In this document: piece after piece, positions 55,822-64,000 of the stretch
How the letters are laid out: every line of letters starts with the position of its first letter
How positions within the stretch are numbered: the first letter of the stretch is position 1
Source of the DNA: Campylobacter bilis
GTDB taxonomy: Bacteria; Campylobacterota; Campylobacteria; Campylobacterales; Campylobacteraceae
Direction: 5' to 3'
NCBI RefSeq assembly: GCF_016806695.1
Contig: NZ_WUED01000007.1
Coordinates: forward strand, 33,340-97,339
Length of the DNA: 64,000 nucleotides
Position numbers and translations under genes: made by a program
Notes under the pieces: generated by a model
The model's database searches: none
Seen by the model: only the letters and a program-made list of their open reading frames with translations
Told to the model about the DNA's origin: nothing

Positions 55822-56336
55822 TAGAAAATTTAGCCTTTATATTTTTTGCTATTGTGGTTTTAACCTTATTTGCTATTGCGGTTTTAAGTAAAAATATGCT
55901 TTATTCTCTTAGTGCTTTAGCTGGTGGTATGGTGTTTTTATCAGGATTTTATTTTTTACTTGATGCTGAGTTTTTAGGTGTGATACAAATCATTGTTTAT
56001 AGTGGTGCTGTTTTAGGGCTTTATAGTTTTGCTATGATGTTTTTTGATGCTTCTAAGGATTTTAAAGAAAAACTTAAAGCGAAGAAAAGTTTTTTTATTT
56101 TGGTGATTTTAAGTATGATTTTACTTTTTAGTATATTTGTGGGCTTTAAATATCAAAATATAAGCACAGATTTGGCTTTAAATGATCCTATTTTGTTTGA
56201 TTTTAACAAGCAATTGGCTTTGGCAATTTTTTCAAAATATCTTTTAGCCTTTGAATTTATAGCTATTTTGCTTTTGATCGCTTTAATTTGCGCTATTGTA
56301 CTTACGCATAAAGATCTTGTAAAGGAAAAACAATGA
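55818..56336 (+). CDS. nuoJ: Complex I subunit NuoJ
   Basis: 172 aa, five hydrophobic helices, with [36 protein letters not shown] (helix 3 pi-bulge region). It overlaps nuoI and nuoK by four bases each. Confidence 0.95.
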   Translation: MIENLAFIFFAIVVLTLFAIAVLSKNMLYSLSALAGGMVFLSGFYFLLDAEFLGVIQIIVYSGAVLGLYSFAMMFFDASKDFKEKLKAKKSFFILVILSMILLFSIFVGFKYQNISTDLALNDPILFDFNKQLALAIFSKYLLAFEFIAILLLIALICAIVLTHKDLVKEKQ

Positions 56337-56629
56337 TAGAAAAGTATTTTTTTATAGCTATTTTAATGTTTGTTATAGGAATAATAGGGATTTTAAAAAG
56401 ACAAAATCTTATTATGCTTTTTATTTCAAGTGAAATTTTATTAAATAGTGCTAATTTAGCTTTAATAGCAGCTTCTAAGATGCACAATGACTTAAATGGT
56501 CAAGTTTTTGCTCTTTTTGTTATGGGTGTGGCAGCTTGTGAAGCGGCTGTAGGTATAGCTTTATGCGTGCTTTGGTATAGAAGGAAAAATACTTTGGAAT
56601 TAAGAAGTTTAAAAGAAGTGGAGGTTTGA
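56333..56629 (+). CDS. nuoK: Complex I subunit NuoK
   Basis: 98 aa, three helices. LIMLFISSEILLNSANLALIA and the Glu in VAACEAAVGIALCVLWYR are the conserved proton-path residues. Followed without a gap by nuoL. Confidence 0.96.
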   Translation: MIEKYFFIAILMFVIGIIGILKRQNLIMLFISSEILLNSANLALIAASKMHNDLNGQVFALFVMGVAACEAAVGIALCVLWYRRKNTLELRSLKEVEV

Positions 56630-58420
56630 ATGCAAAGTTTGGCTTTGGTTTCGCTTTTTAGTCCTTTAGCAGCTTTTTTATTTGCAAGTTGTTTTGCCTT
56701 GAGTAAGAAGAATTTGTTTGTGGCTATTGTTTGTTCGTCTTTAATAGCTTTAAGTGCTTTTTGTTCTTTGTATTTGCTTTTTTGTAATGAAGCTTTTAAT
56801 GTGAGTTTATTTGAATGGTTTGTTGGGGTGAATTTTGGTTTTGATATAGACGCTGTTTCGCTTACTATGATGAGTGTTGTAGGTATTGTGGCAACTTGTG
56901 TGCATTTATATAGTATTTTTTACATGGCTCATGATGAAGGTTTTAATAAATTTTTTGCTTATTTGGGACTTTTTGTATTTTCCATGCTTTTTTTAGTTAT
57001 GAGTGATAATTTTTTAGGACTTTTTGTAGGTTGGGAGGGTGTTGGACTTTGTTCTTGGCTTTTAATAGGATTTTGGTATAAAAATAATACTTATTCCTTT
57101 GCGGCCAATGAAGCTTTTATCATGAACCGTATAGCAGATTTGGGCATGCTTTTGGGCATTTTTTGGCTGTATTTGCAAGCTCAAACTTTAAAATACGATG
57201 AAGTTTTTGCTATGGCTCAAAGCTTGGATCATAATGCTTTAATTTTAATTGCAAGTTGTTTATTTATCGGAGCTATGGGAAAATCAGCACAATTTCCTTT
57301 TCATACTTGGCTTGCTGATGCTATGACAGGGCCTACACCTGTATCAGCCTTAATACATGCTGCAACTATGGTAACTGCAGGAGTTTATTTGCTTATTCGT
57401 GCGGGCACGATTTATGACTTGGTTCCTGAAGTTTCTTATGGTATTGCTTTGTTAGGATCTTTTGTAGCTATTTTTGCTGCTTCTATGGCTTTAGTAGCTA
57501 GGGATTTAAAACGTATTATTGCTTATTCTACCTTGTCACAACTTGGTTATATGTTTGTAGCTGCGGGGCTTGGAGCTTATAGTATAGCTTTGTTTCATTT
57601 AATCACCCATGCTTTTTTTAAATCTTTACTTTTTTTAGGTGCTGGTAATGTAATGCATGCAATGGATAATGAACTTGATATTAAAAAAATGGGCGGGCTT
57701 TTTAAATCTTTGAAATTTACAGCTATTTTTATGAGTATAGGATCTTTGGCTTTGACTGGGATTTATCCTTTTGCAGGATTTTTCTCTAAGGATTTAATTT
57801 TAGGGTATTCTTTTATATCTTTTCATCATGGGATTTTTTTAGTGCTTTTGGTTGCGGCTTTTTTAACAGCATTTTACAGTTTTAGGGTTTTAATGCTGGT
57901 ATTTTTCGTAGCTAAAAAGCATGATAAACATCCTCATGAAGCTAGTAAAATAGCACTTTTAGCTATGAGTCCTTTAGTGATTTTATCAATTATTATGGGT
58001 TTTTTTGAGCATACATTTTTTGAATATTTAAGCACTCAATTAGTTTTTATTGATGCACAAAATCAAATTGTCATGATTTGTGCTAGTATAGCAGCTGTTT
58101 TAGGCGTGGTTTTAGCTATTTTTGCTTATAAAAATTCTTGGTTTAAAGATGATATTGAAAAGAATAAAATCCACAAACTTTTAAGCAATGATTATTTCAT
58201 TCCAAAATTTTATCATCAATTTATCGTAGCAAGATATGAAAATTTATGCATGCTTTTAAAGTATTGTGATATTTATATTTTTGATAGGGTGGTTGAAAAA
58301 ATTGCTTGTTATTCTCAAAGTATTTCTCAAAAGATGATTTTAACAAACCATCTTAATTTAATGCTTAGATTTTTGGTAGCGGCCTTTGTGGTTTTATTGA
58401 TTTTGGTATGGATGGTGTAA
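56630..58420 (+). CDS. nuoL: Complex I proton-pumping subunit NuoL
   Basis: 596-aa Mrp-antiporter-like subunit with about 15-16 helices. LFVGWEGVGLCSWLLIGFW (conserved Glu), FPFHTWLADAMTGPTPVSALIHAATMVTAGVYLL and the Lys-bearing DLKRIIAYSTLSQLGYM are present. The lateral helix follows helix 15 at the C-terminus. Confidence 0.96.
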   Translation: MQSLALVSLFSPLAAFLFASCFALSKKNLFVAIVCSSLIALSAFCSLYLLFCNEAFNVSLFEWFVGVNFGFDIDAVSLTMMSVVGIVATCVHLYSIFYMAHDEGFNKFFAYLGLFVFSMLFLVMSDNFLGLFVGWEGVGLCSWLLIGFWYKNNTYSFAANEAFIMNRIADLGMLLGIFWLYLQAQTLKYDEVFAMAQSLDHNALILIASCLFIGAMGKSAQFPFHTWLADAMTGPTPVSALIHAATMVTAGVYLLIRAGTIYDLVPEVSYGIALLGSFVAIFAASMALVARDLKRIIAYSTLSQLGYMFVAAGLGAYSIALFHLITHAFFKSLLFLGAGNVMHAMDNELDIKKMGGLFKSLKFTAIFMSIGSLALTGIYPFAGFFSKDLILGYSFISFHHGIFLVLLVAAFLTAFYSFRVLMLVFFVAKKHDKHPHEASKIALLAMSPLVILSIIMGFFEHTFFEYLSTQLVFIDAQNQIVMICASIAAVLGVVLAIFAYKNSWFKDDIEKNKIHKLLSNDYFIPKFYHQFIVARYENLCMLLKYCDIYIFDRVVEKIACYSQSISQKMILTNHLNLMLRFLVAAFVVLLILVWMV

Positions 58421-58421
58421 G

Positions 58422-59909
58422 ATGCTAAATTATTTGATATTTTTTCCTTTAATTGCTGCTTTTGTAGTTTTACTTGTAAAACGCGGTGGAGTTAAAGTTT
58501 TTAGCGTTGTTGTGAGTTTTATGATTTTAGTTTTAAATTCTGAAATTTTTAGGGATTTTTTACAAGGGACAAGTTTTGATTATAATCTTTCTTTTAAAAT
58601 GTTTAATTTTTTTAATTTTCATATAGGGGTTGATAGTATTGCTCTTGTATTAATGCTTTTAAGTTCTTTGATGATATTTTTAAGCTTTTTATTTTTAAAA
58701 ATCGAACAAAAAGCACTTGTTTCTTGTATTTTCTTTTTAGAATTTGCTATTATGGGTCTTTTTAGCGCAAAAGATGGGATATTGTTTTATATTTTTTGGG
58801 AATTTTCTCTTTTGCCTTTGCTTTATATCATTGGGGTTTATGGTAAGGATTTTCGATCAGGTATTAAATTTTTTATCTATGCTTTTGCTGGATCGATTTT
58901 AATGCTTGTAGCTTTAATCTATCAAGCTTATTTAAATTATCAGCTTTTAAATATTTTTACTTTTGATTTAGAAATTTGGAAAAACAATGCTTCAGCAGTT
59001 AATTTCACAGAGCAGCTTTTACTTTTTGGTGCCTTTTTTATAGCTTTTGCTATTAAAGCTCCGCTTTTTCCTTTTCATACCTGGGCACCTAAGCTTTATG
59101 CTAATTCTCCTGTGCTTGTTTCTGTGATGCTTGTGATTTTTAAAATGGCACCTTTTGGGTTTTTACTTTTTTGTTTGCCGCTTTTTCCCGATGCAAGTGT
59201 TTTTTTTATGCCTTTAATCGCTGCTTTATGTATAGTTAGTATTGTTTATAATGCTTTAATTGCTTATAAAGCAAAAAGTATTAAAGAATTAATAGCTTAT
59301 AGTTCTATTTCGCATCTTGGTGTAATGATTTTAGGAATTTTTTCTTTAAATTCTTTGGGTATAAGTGGGGCAGTATTTTATATGTTTGCACATGGTATAG
59401 TGACAGGAACTTTATTTTTAATGGCAGAACTTTTGTATCAAAAATATCATACTTATGACATTTCTTTTTACCATTCTTTGGCAAAAAAAGCCCCTTTATT
59501 TTCAATTTTCTTTACTTTAATTTTGCTTTCGAGTATATCTTTGCCACTTAGTGTTTCCTTTGTAGGAGAGTTTTTAGTGCTTTTAGGTGTTGCAAAGCTT
59601 AATTTGCTTTATGCTTTCTTAGCTGGCTTTGTGATTGTTTTAGGGGTAATTTATATGTTTGCTGTTTTTAGAAAAATGTTTTTTATGCAAACGCAAAGTG
59701 TTATAGAAGCTTTTAGTTTGCGTTTTAGAGAAATTTTTGTGCTTGCGTGTGTAGTGGGGGTAATCTTTTATTTAGGACTTGTTCCTAATACACTTTTAAA
59801 ACCTATACAAGAAGATGTAGATAATCTTATAAAAATAATGAATATTAGAGCTGTTGAGCAAAATACTTTAGACTTTTTATCTAAATTAGGGGAAACCAAT
59901 GTTGAATGA
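58422..59909 (+). CDS. nuoM: Complex I proton-pumping subunit NuoM
   Basis: 495 aa, about 14 helices. FYIFWEFSLLPLLYIIGVYG (conserved Glu), KAPLFPFHTWAPKLYANSPVLVSVML and KSIKELIAYSSISHLGVMILG are family motifs. Overlaps nuoN by 11 nt. Confidence 0.95.
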   Translation: MLNYLIFFPLIAAFVVLLVKRGGVKVFSVVVSFMILVLNSEIFRDFLQGTSFDYNLSFKMFNFFNFHIGVDSIALVLMLLSSLMIFLSFLFLKIEQKALVSCIFFLEFAIMGLFSAKDGILFYIFWEFSLLPLLYIIGVYGKDFRSGIKFFIYAFAGSILMLVALIYQAYLNYQLLNIFTFDLEIWKNNASAVNFTEQLLLFGAFFIAFAIKAPLFPFHTWAPKLYANSPVLVSVMLVIFKMAPFGFLLFCLPLFPDASVFFMPLIAALCIVSIVYNALIAYKAKSIKELIAYSSISHLGVMILGIFSLNSLGISGAVFYMFAHGIVTGTLFLMAELLYQKYHTYDISFYHSLAKKAPLFSIFFTLILLSSISLPLSVSFVGEFLVLLGVAKLNLLYAFLAGFVIVLGVIYMFAVFRKMFFMQTQSVIEAFSLRFREIFVLACVVGVIFYLGLVPNTLLKPIQEDVDNLIKIMNIRAVEQNTLDFLSKLGETNVE

Positions 59910-61287
59910 TTTTTTAAATTTAGAACTTTTAAATATCAGTTTATCTTATCCTTTTTTATTTTTAATTGCAAGTGCTATAGTGATTTTGCTTTGTGCTAGT
60001 TTTTGGAAGTTTCATCGATCTTTTTATATTAGTATGAGTTCTTTGTCTTTGATTGTGAGTGTGTTTTTTATTTTAAATAATGCTAATGAGCAAGGCTTGC
60101 AAGCAAGTGCTTTTTTTGCTACTTTAAATAATGATGTTATTTCTTTTTATGCATCCTTAGTGATTTTGTTTTTTTCATTTTTATATGTTTTAATGCAAAA
60201 AGAAGAAAATCAAGGTGAATTTTATGCCTTATTTTTATTTATGATTGCTTCTTTGCTTTTGATGGTTTCAAGTTCTAATTTAGTGCTTATTTTTATAGGG
60301 CTTGAAGGATCTTCTTTAGCACTTTATACCCTCATAGCTATGAGTGGAAGCAATAATGCTATTTCAAGTGCGATAAAGTATTTTAGCGTTGCAGCTGTGG
60401 GATCGGGTTTTTTTGTTATGGCTGTAGCTTTGATTTATCTAAAAACAGGAAATTTAGATTTATCAATTAATTTAGCATTGAAAAATGAATTGCAAAAAGA
60501 TCCTATGCTTTTAGGTGCAGGAGTGATGATTTTTGTGCTTTGTGCGATAAAACTTTCTTTAGTGCCTTTTCATTTTTGGTTAAAAGACGTGTATTATGGA
60601 GCGCACACTAATTTGGTTGCTTTTATTTCTGTTGTGCCAAAAATTGCAATATTAGTCGTAATCATCCGCCTTTTTGATTTTTTAAATAATACGGGTTTTG
60701 AATATATTATCATGATTTTGTCAGTTTTTTCCATGCTTGCGGGTGCTTTAGCAGCTTTAAGTCAAAAGAATATTAAAAAAATGTTTGCTTATAGTTCTGT
60801 GGTGCATTCTTCTTTGGTTTTAATTGCTTGTATTCCTTTATTACAAGGACAAAATTTTGATGGGATCTTGCTTAGTATTTTTGGATATTGGACTTTGTTT
60901 GCCTTTGCAAATTATGCTGTATTTATGATTTTAAGTAATTATGAACATTATTCTTATGAGAGTTTAAATGGACTTTTGTTGAAAAAACCTTTGATTGCTT
61001 TTTGTTTAAGTATTTGCGTGCTTTCTTTAGCCGGTATTCCACCTTTTGGTGTTTTTTGGGGTAAATTTATGATTTTAAATGTGGCGATTTTAAATGGATA
61101 TTGGTATTTAGCACTTTTTATGGCTTTATCTTCTGTGATTATACTTTATGCGTATTTGAAAATTTTAATCCATGTTTTATTCGTGAAAAATGATAGAGTC
61201 CATAATATCAAATTAGGTTTCATGCAAGATTTTATTTTGGCTTTTTGTGTTTTTATAAGTACTTTTGCTGTTTTGTTAATGTTGTAA
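59899..61287 (+). CDS. nuoN: Complex I proton-pumping subunit NuoN
   Basis: 462 aa, about 14 helices. LIFIGLEGSSLALYTLIAMSG, KLSLVPFHFWLKDVYYGAHTNLVAFISVVPK and NIKKMFAYSSVVHSSLVLIA identify the third antiporter-like subunit. Last gene of nuo; pflA starts 21 bp later and may be read from the same transcript. Confidence 0.95.
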   Translation: MLNDFLNLELLNISLSYPFLFLIASAIVILLCASFWKFHRSFYISMSSLSLIVSVFFILNNANEQGLQASAFFATLNNDVISFYASLVILFFSFLYVLMQKEENQGEFYALFLFMIASLLLMVSSSNLVLIFIGLEGSSLALYTLIAMSGSNNAISSAIKYFSVAAVGSGFFVMAVALIYLKTGNLDLSINLALKNELQKDPMLLGAGVMIFVLCAIKLSLVPFHFWLKDVYYGAHTNLVAFISVVPKIAILVVIIRLFDFLNNTGFEYIIMILSVFSMLAGALAALSQKNIKKMFAYSSVVHSSLVLIACIPLLQGQNFDGILLSIFGYWTLFAFANYAVFMILSNYEHYSYESLNGLLLKKPLIAFCLSICVLSLAGIPPFGVFWGKFMILNVAILNGYWYLALFMALSSVIILYAYLKILIHVLFVKNDRVHNIKLGFMQDFILAFCVFISTFAVLLML

Positions 61288-61308
61288 GAGTTTTGCTATA
61301 ATTGTTTT

Positions 61309-63675
61309 ATGAGAATATTATTTTTAATTTTATTAAGCTTTTTTCAAGTTTTTGCTTTTGAGCTTGTTTTAAATACGGGTCGTGAAAACAATCAGGCTTT
61401 TGCAATTTTACATGCGAGCAATGATTTAGAATTTGCTTGTAAGAAAGATTTTCGTGAGGCGAAATTTTATTTTGAATGTGATATTGCTGGTAGAGTTGAT
61501 AATAAATTAAAGGATCAAAATTTTTCAACCTTTGATTTAAAATTCATCCAAGAAGAGCAAAGGATCAAGATGATTATCTTACCAAAGACGGATGCAAAAG
61601 TATTTGATACATCGCAAAATATTTACATAGACAAAGAGCTTAGTGCTTCTAATTCTTATAAAAGTAAGGTTTTTACTTTTATTTTTATGCCGGGAATAAC
61701 ACAGTTTAAAAACTATGATGGACTTGATTTTAATATCAATTTTCCTCATGAAAGCTTGCCTTATGTTGGAGCTTTAGATTTAAATTCTAATCCTGTAATC
61801 ATCCCCCAAAGTGCAGATATTAACACTTATTTGCGAATTAAAAAAGAATACGATAAGGCTAATTATAATCAAGTAGTGCTTGATACACAAAATGCTATTA
61901 ATAGATATAAAGGAAGTATTTTTGCTAGGGAATTTATGCTTTATAAATTAAGGGCACAAAATAAGCTTTACACTCAAGATGCAAGCATGCGTGATCAGCA
62001 AATTTTAGAAAATATGATTGATGAGGCTAAAAATTGGACTCGTACCTTTACTAGCGATAAAAATTTTGCAGAAGTTTTGCATATTATGTTAAGAACTTAT
62101 ATTGCTTTAGCCCAACGCAGCGATGTTGAGTATATTATGTCAATTTTAGATAATGAGCAAACTCATAGCTATTTTACCCAATTATCAAAACTTGATTATG
62201 CTGATTATATGTATAATTTAAATGAAAAAGATAAAGCTGTGGGGATTTATGAAAATATTTATTTTAATACAAAAAATTTAGATTTAGCAGCAAGAGCTGC
62301 TATAAGCTTAGCAAAAGATCTGCTTTTAAATCAACAAACCAAAAAAGCCATAGAATATGTAAATATTGTTTTAAAAGCCAATCCAGAGTATTTTGGTAAA
62401 GATATTTTAAGATCTTTAAAGCTTGCTAAATTGTTAAAGCAAAAAGGGCAATTTGATCTTAGTGCGAGTGTTTATGAAAATGCTTTTGTTAAAATGTCTA
62501 AACTTGATCCTTATTATGAAGAAGCTTTAAAAGATTTGGCCTTAACTTTATCTCGTACTACAAAAACCCATGAGGCTAAAAAATATCTTGATTTATATAT
62601 GGATGATTATTTAGATGGGAAGTATTTAGATGAGATAAAAAAAGCAAGCGATGAGGTTTTTTTCGCTTTAGCAGATAATAATGCAAGTTTTTTACATCAG
62701 CGTTATATGCAATTGATGAAAGAATATGCTAATAAAGATAATAATATTGCTAATAAGGCTTTAGATGAAGATGTTGCTCTTTATTATAAAGAAGGCAATT
62801 ACAGTGCTATTTTAGCTTATAAAGATCTTATAGAAAATAAAAAACTTCCCCATGCTACTCAATTTTTAGAAAAAGCAGCCATTAATGATTTAAAAACTGC
62901 AATAAAGACTAATAATTGTATCCAAGCAACAAGTATTTTCATGCGTTTTCATACTTATGATATAGGTCAAAAAATAGAAAATAAAAAACAAATGTTAGCT
63001 TGTCTTATAAGAACTTCTAAGATAGATCAAGCGCTTGATTATATTGATAAAAATTATAATGAAGATGTTATATTTTATGGTCTTAAAAAAGCTTCAATAC
63101 TTTTTGATAATAAAGAATATTCCAAAGTAGTTAAACTCTCTAAAGAAATAGCTAATTCTAGGATTTTAAAAAGTGAAGATGAGAATTTTCAAGCTTATTA
63201 TTTACAATTTTTGTCCTTATTGCGTTTAAATGAATATAATAAGGCTATTAAAATCTTAAAAATTTTAGAAAGCTTTTCTATGAATTTTAATATGGTAGAA
63301 ATTTATGATGCTTTGCTTTCTTATGCTAAGGATCATAATATGCAAACAACGATTTTAACTTACGCTCCTAAAGCTATTGATTATCAAAATTTAAAAGGAA
63401 TAAATCTTTTTAGTCCTAATTTAGAATTCTTATATCTTGATGCTTTGGCTAAAATTAACAAAAATGAAGAGAGTTTAGCTGTTTTAAAAGATTTAATTAA
63501 ATTAAAACTTTCAGATGAAGATAAAGCTAGGGCATTTTATCTTTTAGCTTCAACCTATGAGAGAATGCAAAATACAAAAGAACAAAAAGAAGCTTTAAAG
63601 CAATGTATTGAAATTAAAAATCCTTCAAATTGGCAAAATTTATGCAAGGGTAAAGATCAAATCTTAACTCAATAA
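61309..63675 (+). CDS. pflA: Flagellar motor protein PflA (paralysed flagella A)
   Basis: 788-aa periplasmic protein with a signal peptide (residues 1-16, FFQVFA/F), a beta-rich N-terminal part (to about 165) and a long helical TPR-like region (about 170-780). The C. jejuni homologue builds the medial disk of the enlarged flagellar motor and is needed for rotation. N458 sits in D-N-N-A-S, a full match to the PglB N-glycosylation sequon. Its stop codon lies inside the downstream palindrome. Confidence 0.9.
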   Translation: MRILFLILLSFFQVFAFELVLNTGRENNQAFAILHASNDLEFACKKDFREAKFYFECDIAGRVDNKLKDQNFSTFDLKFIQEEQRIKMIILPKTDAKVFDTSQNIYIDKELSASNSYKSKVFTFIFMPGITQFKNYDGLDFNINFPHESLPYVGALDLNSNPVIIPQSADINTYLRIKKEYDKANYNQVVLDTQNAINRYKGSIFAREFMLYKLRAQNKLYTQDASMRDQQILENMIDEAKNWTRTFTSDKNFAEVLHIMLRTYIALAQRSDVEYIMSILDNEQTHSYFTQLSKLDYADYMYNLNEKDKAVGIYENIYFNTKNLDLAARAAISLAKDLLLNQQTKKAIEYVNIVLKANPEYFGKDILRSLKLAKLLKQKGQFDLSASVYENAFVKMSKLDPYYEEALKDLALTLSRTTKTHEAKKYLDLYMDDYLDGKYLDEIKKASDEVFFALADNNASFLHQRYMQLMKEYANKDNNIANKALDEDVALYYKEGNYSAILAYKDLIENKKLPHATQFLEKAAINDLKTAIKTNNCIQATSIFMRFHTYDIGQKIENKKQMLACLIRTSKIDQALDYIDKNYNEDVIFYGLKKASILFDNKEYSKVVKLSKEIANSRILKSEDENFQAYYLQFLSLLRLNEYNKAIKILKILESFSMNFNMVEIYDALLSYAKDHNMQTTILTYAPKAIDYQNLKGINLFSPNLEFLYLDALAKINKNEESLAVLKDLIKLKLSDEDKARAFYLLASTYERMQNTKEQKEALKQCIEIKNPSNWQNLCKGKDQILTQ

Positions 63676-63701
63676 TACCTGGTTTTAAACCAGGTATTAT
63701 T
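63671..63701. terminator. Bidirectional terminator between pflA and the chemoreceptor gene
   Basis: Perfect palindrome: AATAATACCTGGTTT, one base, AAACCAGGTATTATT (15-bp arms). The pflA TAA (63673-63675) lies in the left arm and the chemoreceptor TAA (63702-63704) abuts the right arm. A/T runs on both sides make it work in either direction. Confidence 0.85.
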
Positions 63702-64000
63702 TTAAAACCTCTTCTTCTTCACATCTTCTAAGATATTATTAGCAATATCACTTACAGTATTAGAAATAATAGCAGATTCATTTGCAATCTCTACATTGTC
63801 TTTAGTAGTTTGATCAATTTGGGCTACGCTTTCATTGATTTGAGTAATACCTGCAGTTTGTTCTTTAATAGATTCTGCCATATCATTGATAGATTGAACT
63901 AATAAATTTGTATTAGCTTCAATTTCTGATAAAGACTTTTGAGTTCTTTCTGCTAGTTTTCTTACTTCATCAGCCACAACAGCAAATCCTCTACCATGTT
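63702..64000 (-). CDS. Methyl-accepting chemotaxis protein, C-terminal part (5' end outside window)
   Basis: The frame stays open to the window edge. GRGFAVVADEVRKLAERTQKS is the hairpin-proximal signalling domain of chemoreceptors, which binds CheA/CheW; about 85 further residues of coiled coil (methylation helix) end in KKKRF. By position it would match tlp3/ccrTlp-type Cj1564 of C. jejuni, but this domain is nearly identical among several Tlp proteins, so the ligand domain cannot be named. Confidence 0.92.
   Translation of the reverse strand, partial: HGRGFAVVADEVRKLAERTQKSLSEIEANTNLLVQSINDMAESIKEQTAGITQINESVAQIDQTTKDNVEIANESAIISNTVSDIANNILEDVKKKRF

Noticed and set aside
1..64000. Phase-variable poly-G tracts, IS elements, CRISPR repeats, prophage
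   Set aside because: On reading the window I saw no G/C run of eight or more, no transposase or integrase, no regularly spaced repeats and no phage genes.

Overview
This is about 64 kb of AT-rich DNA from a thermotolerant Campylobacter, most likely C. jejuni or a close relative such as C. coli. Evidence: a nuo operon in which nuoE/nuoF are replaced by two unrelated small genes, the chuABCD/hugZ haem locus, the single-domain globin cgb, a nickel-type nikZYXWV ABC operon, sdaC-sdaA serine catabolism, a his operon ending in hisIE, and flagellar pflA. From memory, gene order is that of the C. jejuni Cj1564-Cj1633 interval, read in reverse.

Layout. 1-4319: 3' part of a large FHA-like two-partner secretion exoprotein (tpsA) overlapping its transporter gene (tpsB). 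4321-7016: a PP-loop ATPase, then exbB-exbD-tonB behind a Fur-like box. 7170-12878: a DUF4261-like protein, a PepSY-like periplasmic protein, serine uptake and deamination (sdaC, sdaA), a membrane protein and ribD. 13001-13374: four tRNAs (Ser, Cys, Leu, Gly). 13573-21155: mutY, a radical SAM protein, haem uptake chuABCD and divergent hugZ around a strong Fur box. 21181-26249: prfA, rpsT, pgpA, an ATP-sulfurylase-like protein, an atypical response regulator (CemR family) and ispDF. 26374-28671: mrp and dapD. 28682-35679: the his operon, interrupted by a DpnII-type adenine methyltransferase and an apparently internally deleted remnant of its restriction enzyme. 35844-39157: rplQ, rpoA, rpsD, rpsK, rpsM, rpmJ, infA. 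39416-42389: an MFS symporter and a cyclic-peptide-type ABC exporter. 42503-47816: cgb and the Nik transporter. 47926-61287: 14-gene complex I operon. 61309-63675: pflA. 63702-64000: 3' end of a chemoreceptor.

How the genes work together. The TonB2/ExbB/ExbD and Chu/HugZ loci form an iron/haem acquisition set, both with Fur-like operators. SdaC/SdaA feed serine to pyruvate, and complex I (probably fed by flavodoxin rather than NADH) drives respiration. The regulator near ispDF belongs to a family reported to control energy metabolism.

The most unusual features are the R-M remnant welded into the his operon by stop/start overlaps, the TPS exoprotein without a visible toxin tip or immunity gene, the sulfurylase homologue whose sulfate-binding residues are replaced, and compact palindromes that contain the stop codons of convergent gene pairs. 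No IS element, CRISPR array, prophage, or long homopolymeric G tract of the phase-variable kind was seen.
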